Positions 1-4,145 of a DNA stretch of 5,400 nt are shown here, one piece after another. A program made the position numbers and the translations under genes. How positions within the stretch are numbered: position 1 is the first letter of the stretch; every line of letters begins with the position of its first letter. Under the pieces are notes generated by a model that was not told the DNA's origin, ran no database searches, and saw only the letters and a program-made list of their open reading frames with translations. The stretch is from Chloroflexota bacterium (lineage in GTDB: Bacteria > Chloroflexota > Dormibacteria > Dormibacterales > Dormibacteraceae): assembly GCA_005880175.1 (NCBI GenBank), contig VBJR01000135.1, positions 1 to 5,400 on the forward strand, given 5' to 3'.

Positions 1-322
1 TGATGATGCCGTTGGCGACAGTGAACTCCCGGCAGCGGGCCGCGTCCTGAGACAGCAGCTTCTTGGCGGACGGGTCGGTGACCATGAATACGTATGTGCC
101 GTCGTCGAGTCCCGCCGCCGTCTGGGGGGCCGCGATGCCGGGGCCGCCGTCCAGGTAGACATCGGTCTTGGCGTCGTACAGATTCGCGTTCACCTGGCTG
201 CCGTTGACGTCCGTCGTGAAGATGGCGCCGGTCGGGGCTCCGCCTGCGACGGCGGCGTGCGTCGGCAGCATCAGCAGCGCTCCCAGCGTGGGCAGCATGA
301 ATCGCAGCGGTCGTAGTCTCAT
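1..322 (-). CDS. Putative secreted protein, N-terminal part (runs off the left edge)
   Basis: Reading leftwards from an ATG at 322-320, an open frame of 107 codons continues to the window edge with no stop. The N-terminus is a classical export signal: an Arg-rich start (MRLRPLR), a hydrophobic run at about residues 8-20, and an A-V-A cleavage site near residue 26. The mature part is soluble and small-domain-like, with the segments DVYLDGGPG (54-62), DGTYVFMVTDPS (74-85) and a single Cys near residue 97. I associate these segments with uncharacterised exported actinobacterial proteins that have a short beta-sandwich-like domain, but this is recall and not a search. The start is supported by GGAGAG eight bases upstream. 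Third positions are mostly G or C, as expected for a real gene here. It is transcribed away from the sigma-factor operon; whether the sigma factor controls it cannot be judged. The function is unknown. Confidence 0.8.
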   Translation of the reverse strand, partial: MRLRPLRFMLPTLGALLMLPTHAAVAGGAPTGAIFTTDVNGSQVNANLYDAKTDVYLDGGPGIAAPQTAAGLDDGTYVFMVTDPSAKKLLSQDAARCREFTVANGII

Positions 323-330
323 CTCTGCTT

Positions 331-336
331 CTCTCC
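331..336 (-). promoter_or_regulatory. Ribosome binding site of the secreted-protein gene
   Basis: Read on the minus strand this is GGAGAG, followed by eight bases and then the ATG at 322. It is a good Shine-Dalgarno match and fixes the start of the exported protein. Confidence 0.7.
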
Positions 337-351
337 AGGGCTACTCGGGAT

Positions 352-381
352 GGTTGGGACGCGTACAACGCTGTCCCGACC
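352..381. promoter_or_regulatory. Imperfect inverted repeat upstream of the secreted-protein gene
   Basis: The arms 352-360 (GGTTGGGAC) and 373-381 (GTCCCGACC) pair over nine positions with one G-T wobble, around a 12-base loop. The repeat lies about 30 bases upstream of the ATG at 322, so it would be in the 5' leader or promoter of that gene. It could be an operator or a leader hairpin; no -10/-35 pair is convincing nearby. The role is inferred from position only. Confidence 0.35.
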
Positions 382-711
382 GCCGCGCGGAAACAATGAG
401 CCGTCCGCCCGGCCGCATGACCAAACGCCCACAGCACCAGTACGCCGTTCTCAGCCGTGCGTTGGGTAACACGTCCCGGCCGAGGCTCAGCTGAGGATCA
501 TTCGTATTCTGACGAACGAGGGAGAAATAGTCAAGGACATACTCATCAAGAGCCTGATCGTGGACTCTCGCACTTCGCGCGGCGCGATAGTGGGCAGTGA
601 CTGAAGGGTGGGCCAGTCCAGGCCAGCGACGGGGAGCCGGCGCGGAATGTGCGCCAGAGCCACGACCGCCCGCATCGTCGTATGACGTCCCAGCGGGCAG
701 GTGCTCGATCG
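382..711. other. Gene-free stretch between divergent genes
   Basis: No reading frame on either strand shows the third-position GC bias of the real genes, and none encodes a recognisable protein. The region must hold the divergent promoters of the secreted-protein gene and the sigma-factor operon, but I cannot pick a -10/-35 pair with confidence. The part from about 490 to 560 is noticeably richer in A and T than its surroundings, as promoter regions often are. Confidence 0.5.
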
Positions 712-750
712 CCCCTGCGCGCCAGGCTCGGCGTCGCTCGGGCGCAGGGG
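712..750. repeat. Perfect 9-bp inverted repeat upstream of the sigma-factor gene
   Basis: CCCCTGCGC (712-720) and GCGCAGGGG (742-750) are exact reverse complements around a 21-base loop. They end 81 bases before the sigma-factor start. No T-run follows, so it is not a classic terminator. It could be an operator or a hairpin in the leader of the sigma operon. Two GAGCTC palindromes follow at 750-755 and 767-772. Confidence 0.45.
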
Positions 751-831
751 AGCTCAGACGCTTGGTGAGCTCTCGACCCGAGCCGGCCGGGGTACTCCGC
801 GCCACCCGGGCGTTGGCCTGTTGAAGCACAG

Positions 832-1371
832 ATGTTGCCGCCCGGAGCTGAGTTTGACCGCCTGTACGAGGCGACCTATCCCCGCATCCTGCGAACGCTC
901 GCAGCGATGCTGGGCGACCATGCTGCCGCCGAGGACTGCACGCAGGACGCCTATCTCAAGGCGTTCCGGTCCTGGCACACCTGGAGGCAGGACGCGCCCG
1001 TCGAGACCTGGCTGCACCGGATCGCGATCAATGCGGCGATCTCCTACCGGCGCAAGCGCGTGCTGCGCGAGGTCGGGGAGATGGTCCGCCGGCTCGGCAG
1101 GCCGGAACAGCGGGACCCGACGGACCATGCGCTCGGAGGGGACCTCCTTGAGGAGCTCCGGCGGCTGCCAGCGAAGCAGGCGGCCGCCATCGTCCTGCGC
1201 CACCTTCACGGTTACTCGAACCGGGAGATCGCCGCCTCGCTGGGGGTACCGGAGAGCACGGTGGCCACCCGGCTCATGATCGCCAAGCGGACCCTGCGGG
1301 CCCGACTCCGCCCGGCGGGACCGGCAATATCCAATACTCCCGTCGCCTGGCGCGTCCCTCCTATCGAATGA
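832..1371 (+). CDS. ECF-type RNA polymerase sigma factor (sigma-70 family, RpoE-like)
   Basis: A 179-residue protein of normal ECF length containing only sigma regions 2 and 4. Region 2 spans about residues 8-76: FDRLYEATYPRI, then AEDCTQDAYLKAF (33-45), the core-polymerase and -10 recognition helices, then VETWLHRIAINAAISYRRK (57-75). Region 4 spans about 104-160 and has a clear helix-turn-helix, NREIAASLGVPESTVATRL (130-148), which recognises the -35 element. The product directs RNA polymerase to a small set of promoters, normally in response to a signal relayed by a partner protein. The ATG at 832 has only a weak Shine-Dalgarno sequence (GAAG), and no alternative start in the same frame lies just upstream. 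The stop overlaps the start of the next gene (ATGA, 1368-1371), so the two are translationally coupled. The ECF subgroup cannot be assigned from this sequence alone, and the last 15 or so residues are not conserved-looking. Confidence 0.95.
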   Translation: MLPPGAEFDRLYEATYPRILRTLAAMLGDHAAAEDCTQDAYLKAFRSWHTWRQDAPVETWLHRIAINAAISYRRKRVLREVGEMVRRLGRPEQRDPTDHALGGDLLEELRRLPAKQAAAIVLRHLHGYSNREIAASLGVPESTVATRLMIAKRTLRARLRPAGPAISNTPVAWRVPPIE

Positions 1372-1964
1372 GGACAGACGGCGTGGCCGGCCACGACCTC
1401 GACGAGCTGTTGGAGCGGGAGTTCCGGCGCCACATCGCGGGGCTGCGGATACCCAGCCCGCGGGCCGATCAGGCCACCTACCGCGCCGTCGCCACATCTG
1501 GAGGAAAAAGAATGCCGCTCTTGTCGTCGCTCACGGCCGTCGCATCGTCGAAGGCTGTAATCGGGCTCGCCACCGCAGCACTGGTCATCGGAGGCGGCTC
1601 GGTCGCCGCGACCGCCGCCACCGGCAGTGCCAACCCTGCCAACTGGAGCAAGACTGTGACGGACGCGATGTCGTCCTGCAAGTCGAGGCTCGGGCCCGAC
1701 CAGCACGGCATCGGCCACTGCGTCAGCGCGGTCGCGAGCCAGAAGGGACAGCAGGAGCGCTCCCAGCACGCTGCCAGCGCCGCTCGTCAGCTCGACCCGG
1801 CGAGCACGCCAAGCGCGCATCAGACGGGCGCGCAGAGCGGGCACCCGACCGGGGCACCCGCCCCTCACCCGACCGGCAGGCCGACCGACGTCCCGACGCC
1901 GCACGCGACGTCGCCCGGCCACGACCACCCGACGCCGCCAGCGGCTACGCCGACCCCGAGATAG
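1368..1964 (+). CDS. Single-pass membrane protein coupled to the ECF sigma factor (putative anti-sigma factor or co-regulator)
   Basis: A 198-residue protein in three parts. Residues 1-60 are a charged cytosolic segment with an amphipathic stretch (LDELLEREFRRHIAGLRI). Residues 62-85 are one hydrophobic helix (VIGLATAALVIGG). The rest is outside the cell: a short domain with two cysteines (C104, C118) including HGIGHCVSAVASQ, then a low-complexity tail from about 145 rich in Pro, Thr and His, with degenerate HPTG units. The ATGA overlap with the sigma gene and the topology fit a membrane regulator of that sigma factor, a known arrangement for ECF operons. However, the HxxxCxxC zinc-anti-sigma motif is absent, so direct inhibition of the sigma factor is inferred from position only. 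The extracellular part could be a sensor or a cell-wall-spanning stalk. An internal start at 1512 is a real alternative. Confidence 0.85.
   Translation: MRTDGVAGHDLDELLEREFRRHIAGLRIPSPRADQATYRAVATSGGKRMPLLSSLTAVASSKAVIGLATAALVIGGGSVAATAATGSANPANWSKTVTDAMSSCKSRLGPDQHGIGHCVSAVASQKGQQERSQHAASAARQLDPASTPSAHQTGAQSGHPTGAPAPHPTGRPTDVPTPHATSPGHDHPTPPAATPTPR
1500..1514 (+). promoter_or_regulatory. Strong internal ribosome binding site with an in-frame ATG
   Basis: GGAGG at 1500-1504, an A-rich 7-base spacer and ATG at 1512-1514, in frame with the membrane protein (codon 49). This is the best Shine-Dalgarno signal in the left half of the window, far better than that at the sigma-factor start. A product starting here would begin MPLLSSLTAV, directly before the hydrophobic helix. 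It would lack the cytosolic segment and read like a signal peptide or membrane anchor. Confidence 0.5.
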
Positions 1965-2027
1965 GAATCGGGAGGGCGGGCCCCGCTGGCTTCGCTCATC
2001 TCATCCCGGCTCGGCCGACGCGGGGGA

Positions 2028-2075
2028 GGGCGAGACGAGGCGCCTCGCCCCACCCCGCGGGGCTCGTGCCCCGCG
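2028..2075 (+). terminator. Tandem GC-rich hairpins, probable end of the sigma operon
   Basis: The first hairpin is GGGCGAG (2028-2034) with CTCGCCC (2044-2050), around a loop that includes most of a 12-base palindrome (2036-2047). The second is CGCGGGGC (2056-2063) and GCCCCGCG (2068-2075) closing a TCGT loop: eight perfect GC-rich pairs. They lie 64 and 92 bases after the stop of the membrane-protein gene. There is no T-run, which is common for actinobacterial terminators, so they may act in either direction. Function is inferred. Confidence 0.5.
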
Positions 2076-2351
2076 CACGATCCACTCCTGGCTGTCGCGG
2101 TCGCGCAGGCGGACGCCGCGCCGCGACTGGCGGAACTCCTCGCGGCTGAGTCCAGATCAACTCCCGGCGATGGCGGGCGGGTGGTCGGGCCAGGCCGGCG
2201 GCGCCCGCCTCGGTCTCCGCGTTGACCCGCATGGCGGCGCCGGCGGGGGCCTTGCCGGGCGTCCAGAGCACGTCGTCGAACGCGCTCGCCGGGTCGGCGA
2301 CCCGGGCCTGTGGTCCAGCAGATCGGTCACGCCCCCTGGAAGCGTGCTCAC
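2058..2351 (-). pseudogene. Decayed leftward gene of unknown family
   Basis: No single frame is open, but three consecutive pieces on the minus strand read like protein and have almost pure G/C third positions. From a GTG at 2351: LPGGVTDLLDH; then, after a frame change near 2305, ARVADPASAFDDVLWTPGK and AGAAMRVNAETEAGAA (to about 2197); then, after a second change, AWPDHPPAIAG, a TGA stop at 2159-2157, and SREEFRQSRRGVRLRDRDSQ with EWIVRGARA up to about 2058. Two frame shifts and a stop suggest a gene broken some time ago. I do not recognise the family. The sharp third-position bias in the relevant frames is the main evidence. It lies opposite to its neighbours and fills most of the 1965-2497 gap. 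Noncoding sequence with chance bias is the alternative. Confidence 0.35.
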
Positions 2352-2390
2352 GGTCGGCTCACAGACAGCTCTGGACGGCCCCGGACTGAC

Positions 2391-2476
2391 GTCGTCTCGC
2401 TGGACGACCAGCGCCCCGTCCCGAATACGAAACTGGACGGGCCAGAGGAGCTACAGGCGCAGCGAGGCGAGACGAC
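2391..2476 (+). promoter_or_regulatory. Nested, competing inverted repeats in the lipoprotein gene leader
   Basis: An outer 10-bp perfect stem, GTCGTCTCGC (2391-2400) with GCGAGACGAC (2467-2476), encloses GCGCC/GGCGC (2411-2415/2456-2460) and CCCGTCC/GGACGGG (2415-2421/2435-2441). The left arm can instead form two other hairpins: CGCTGG-ACGA-CCAGCG (2398-2413) or GTCGTC with GACGAC (2391-2396/2403-2408). A second GGACGG at 2373-2378 could also compete for CCGTCC. The block ends 11 bases before the lipoprotein Shine-Dalgarno sequence. Mutually exclusive stems next to a ribosome binding site are typical of attenuators or riboswitches, but no known class is recognised. A tiny element with 10-bp terminal inverted repeats is the alternative. 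Confidence 0.45.
2411..2460 (-). other. Possible tRNA-derived relic
   Basis: Read on the minus strand this 50-base stretch begins GCGCCTGTAGCTC, identical to the first 13 bases of the tRNA-Arg gene at 3132. It ends with a T-arm-like hairpin (GTCC ... TTCG ... GGAC) and GGGGCGC, which can partly close an acceptor stem. The D-arm 3' side and the anticodon arm are missing, and there is no CCA. It may be a collapsed tRNA gene or a chance resemblance within the leader structure. Confidence 0.2.
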
Positions 2477-2487
2477 AAGTCTACCCT

Positions 2488-2492
2488 GGAGG
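2488..2492 (+). promoter_or_regulatory. Ribosome binding site of the lipoprotein gene
   Basis: GGAGG followed by a five-base spacer and ATG at 2498. This is a strong Shine-Dalgarno sequence that settles the start. Confidence 0.75.
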
Positions 2493-2497
2493 CGAAT

Positions 2498-3082
2498 ATG
2501 CGCTCGCCACGCGTCCTGGCCCTGGCCGCTGGTCTGGCCTGGTTGGCGCTGACCGCATGTCAGGTTGCCGGTCCGCCGCCCTCCATCCCGCCTGTCCAGA
2601 TCGGGCTCCAGCGGGGCGACCTTCCCGCCGGCCTGGCACGCTGTCCAGCCTCGGGCGACATCTCCACCTTCCTCCACGGCTCCAAGCCGAATAACGAGCC
2701 CGCGCACGACGAGCTGCTCACCGCCTGGCAGGACCTGCAGCATCGCGGCGCGTCGCAGGCGGCCCTGACCGTCTACGCGGCCCAGCAGCCGGCCTGCACG
2801 GCCCGGCTGGGTACTGGCGACGGGGCGAACGTGAGCAGCCTCGTCGTCGAGTTCCACGACGAGGCCACGGCCGCGGCAGCCTACCAGCGCGGCCTGCTCG
2901 GTTTCCCGACGCCGAGCGACGACGCCGAGGTGGCGGGCATGGACCGGGGCGCGGCGACCGGCATCGGCCAGAACGCGTGGGTGCTCCAGCGCTCGGTGGC
3001 CGGGCGGGCCCTGATCGTGGGCCGCCAAGCGAGCGCTGTCGGCGGTGGACGGCCGAATCCCCTGACCAGCCGCGGCGGGTAG
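2498..3082 (+). CDS. Putative lipoprotein with an altered C-terminus
   Basis: A 194-residue exported lipoprotein. MRSPR is followed by a hydrophobic run (7-20) and the lipobox L-T-A-C, so Cys21 would be lipidated and the protein anchored outside the cytoplasmic membrane. After a Pro-rich linker comes a globular part with DLPAGLARCPASGD (41-54), two cysteines that could pair (C49, C100), FHDEATAAAAYQRGLLGFPTP (119-139) and GAATGIGQNAWVLQRSVAGR (151-170). These segments resemble uncharacterised actinobacterial lipoproteins I recall; no enzymatic motif is visible. The annotated end (after about residue 175) is Gly/Arg-rich and not protein-like. The +1 frame across the same bases reads AAKRALSAVDGRIP and stops at 3063-3065, which looks like the true family ending. 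A deletion of frame-changing size near 3017-3021 is therefore likely. The gene may still make a stable but shortened product. A 6-bp hairpin follows the stop. Confidence 0.8.
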   Translation: MRSPRVLALAAGLAWLALTACQVAGPPPSIPPVQIGLQRGDLPAGLARCPASGDISTFLHGSKPNNEPAHDELLTAWQDLQHRGASQAALTVYAAQQPACTARLGTGDGANVSSLVVEFHDEATAAAAYQRGLLGFPTPSDDAEVAGMDRGAATGIGQNAWVLQRSVAGRALIVGRQASAVGGGRPNPLTSRGG

Positions 3083-3097
3083 AATCACGCAGCGGGC

Positions 3098-3112
3098 CGG
3101 CGCCAGGCGCCG
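3098..3112 (+). terminator. Short GC hairpin after the lipoprotein gene
   Basis: CGGCGC (3098-3103), loop CAG, GCGCCG (3107-3112): six GC pairs, 15 bases after the stop and 20 bases before the tRNA gene. It could end lipoprotein transcription; there is no T-run. Confidence 0.4.
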
Positions 3113-3131
3113 TCCCGACCAATATCGTCAA

Positions 3132-3207
3132 GCGCCTGTAGCTCACCGGATAGAGCGCATGCCTGCGGAGCATGAGGCAGCAGGTTCGACTCCTGCCAGG
3201 CGCACCA
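3132..3207 (+). tRNA. tRNA-Arg, anticodon GCG
   Basis: The 76-base cloverleaf is complete and every stem is perfectly paired. The acceptor is GCGCCTG/CAGGCGC (3132-3138/3197-3203), the D stem GCTC/GAGC (3141-3144/3153-3156), the anticodon stem CATGC/GCATG (3158-3162/3170-3174) and the T stem GCAGG/CCTGC with loop TTCGACT (3180-3196). Discriminator A is at 3204 and an encoded CCA at 3205-3207, directly followed by a second CCA. The anticodon loop CTGCGGA places GCG at 3165-3167, which reads CGC and CGU. A20, C35 and A73, known arginine identity elements, are all present. The unusual points are G34 in place of the A34 (inosine) normally used for this codon box in bacteria, and C15 where a purine is usual. 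The gene ends inside the direct repeat described next. Confidence 0.92.
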
Positions 3208-3223
3208 CCAGGCTCCTCCCAGC
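3201..3223 (+). repeat. Att-like direct repeat, copy at the tRNA 3' end
   Basis: Starts with CGCACCACCAGGCTCCT and ends CCCAGC. It covers the last seven bases of tRNA-Arg and 16 bases beyond. It matches 4090-4112 at 22 of 23 positions (first 17 identical, one C/T change, five more identical). Position at a tRNA 3' end is what integrase attachment sites show. Confidence 0.6.
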
Positions 3224-3904
3224 CGATTTCGCCAGGTGCCGGCCAGGTGCGGCGCCAGCGGCAGATCGCCCAACTCCGCGGTGAGCACATCGAGGGCCGG
3301 TTCGTCGGCCGCAAGGTCCGGCCGGTCGCGCCGCAGCAACTCGATGCTGTCCGCATCGCGACAGCAGGTCGAGCCGCAGAGCCGTGACGCCTGGCGTCGG
3401 CGACCATACGGAGCGCCGCGACGTGACCAGCACCCGGCAGCCGCAGCTTGGCGGCCGCCAAGCTGCGAGGAGAGCCTCCTCCTCGCAGTTGTCGAACACC
3501 AGCAGCCGCGGCGCCGCGGTCTGCCACGCTTCCTTCGCCCCTCGCACGCGCTCCTCCAGCGGCCGGGCTTCCACCCCCGGGCCCGCGCAGCCCGCGACCT
3601 GCAGCGGGATCTCGTCCGGTCTGGCGAAGCTCACCCAGAAGACGCCGCCCACGAAGTAGCGGCCGTACCGGTGCACGAGCTCGACGGCGAGCTGGGTCTT
3701 GCGGAGCCCGCCGAGGCCGGTGGATGCCACGACCTGCCCCAGCGCGACCGTGGTGTCGCCGCCGCATAGCGCCTTGGCCACCTGGAGCAACTCGTCAGCG
3801 CGCCCGACGAAGAACGGGTTCGCCCGGGGCCTCGAACTCCACTGCGCGACCATGTTCACGCACGCGGCGGCCGGCGACGCGTCGCGAGCGGCGAAGTAAG
3901 CCAT
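3224..3904 (-). pseudogene. NB-ARC/AfsR-type STAND NTPase fragment, frameshifted and P-loop mutated
   Basis: Leftward reading gives the start of an NB-ARC domain: PRANPFFVGRADELL, then the P-loop segment STGLGGLRKTQLAVEL, HRYGRYFVGGVFWVSFARPDE, the Walker B strand RLLVFDNCEEE and the sensor segment CRVLVTSRR. Such proteins are ATP-driven switches used in actinobacterial regulation and defence. Three faults are seen. The second invariant glycine of the P-loop (GxGGxGKT) is Arg, which should abolish nucleotide binding. An extra base near 3355 moves the frame, after which LRRDRPDLAADEPAL and ELGDLPLAPHLAGTW continue the family sequence in the other frame. The gene then ends abruptly at the direct repeat, with no C-terminal repeat domain. 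The start is unclear: ATG 3904 and ATG 3853 are both in frame and neither has a good ribosome binding site. The upstream 3905-4089 shows no coding signal. Confidence 0.75.
3442..3467. repeat. Perfect 26-bp palindrome inside the NTPase pseudogene
   Basis: The half-site CGCAGCTTGGCGG (3442-3454) is followed at once by its exact reverse complement to 3467, with GCGGCCGC at the centre. An overlapping 9-bp inverted repeat, CTGCGAGGA/TCCTCGCAG (3463-3471/3480-3488), shares the right arm. Both lie in the codons between Walker B and the sensor segment, so part of the symmetry follows from the amino-acid sequence. Confidence 0.9.
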
Positions 3905-4016
3905 GTCGGTCACCGCGTGGCGTGTCAATGGCCACGACGTTCTCCTGGTGGGCGGACGCCTGCGTTGCAGTCCCCCTTCTCCGTCCGACGGCAGATCGAC
4001 AAATGGACCGCTCGAG

Positions 4017-4054
4017 CGATCCGCAACAAGCAATTATGCGCGATTGGCGGATCG
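4017..4054. repeat. Hairpin-forming inverted repeat next to the right repeat copy
   Basis: CGATCCGC (4017-4024) and GCGGATCG (4047-4054) are exact reverse complements. Inside, CAAT (4031-4034) and ATTG (4043-4046) pair as well, giving a 12-bp stem with a six-base bulge. It sits in gene-free sequence between the NTPase fragment and the right direct repeat, so it could be an operator of the lost leftward promoter or a recombination-protein site. The function is unknown. Confidence 0.5.
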
Positions 4055-4089
4055 GAGCCGCAGGCGGAGAGTTGGAGCCGCTCGTGCAT

Positions 4090-4112
4090 CGCACCACCAG
4101 GCTCCTTCCAGC
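4090..4112 (+). repeat. Att-like direct repeat, distal copy
   Basis: The second copy of the 23-base repeat at the tRNA 3' end, with one difference (T at 4107 for C at 3218). The bases upstream of this copy do not resemble the tRNA body, so it is not a displaced tRNA gene. The short-chain dehydrogenase gene ends 33 bases further on. Confidence 0.6.
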
Positions 4113-4145
4113 ACCGGCAAGGTCACCTCGGCGTGCGGAGCGGCC

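Larger units (their letters stand above)
3201..4112. mobile_element. Remnant of a tRNA-associated integrated segment
   Basis: The segment is bounded by a 23-base direct repeat whose left copy includes the 3' end of tRNA-Arg. Inside are only a truncated, frameshifted NB-ARC-type NTPase gene and an inverted repeat (4017-4054). No integrase, excisionase or replication gene is present, so if this was an integrative element it has lost almost everything or moved with helper functions. The repeat is shorter than many tRNA att cores, so an independent origin of the copies, such as a local duplication, cannot be excluded. Confidence 0.4.

Noticed and set aside
470..604. Short plus-strand frame reading LRIIRILTNEGEIVKDIL and onward, protein-like at first sight
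   Set aside because: No ATG or GTG start, A/T-rich third positions unlike the neighbours, and no ribosome binding site. More likely AT-rich promoter-region sequence.
750..772. Two GAGCTC palindromes 17 bases apart as a possible operator pair
   Set aside because: Six-base palindromes are expected often by chance in this composition; nothing else supports a site.
341..829. 162-codon open frame on the minus strand in the gap before the sigma gene
   Set aside because: No family resemblance, composition typical of antisense GC-rich sequence, and no consistent G/C third positions.
754..1497. 247-codon minus-strand frame opposite the sigma factor
   Set aside because: Shadow of the sigma and membrane-protein genes, which carry the domain evidence.
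1800..1958. Repetitive CACCCGACCGG-like units that might suggest a repeat array
   Set aside because: They are degenerate, irregularly spaced codons of the Pro/Thr/His tail of the membrane protein. No CRISPR-like spacing exists anywhere in the window.
3085..3339. 84-codon minus-strand frame ending in a WCAWQESN-type peptide
   Set aside because: The last part is the antisense translation of the tRNA, a familiar artefact. The first part is the frameshifted tail of the NTPase fragment.
3143..4033. 296-codon minus-strand frame as an intact NTPase gene
   Set aside because: Only its middle matches the NB-ARC family. After about 3355 the family sequence moves to another frame, and its end runs antisense through the tRNA, so it is a broken gene.
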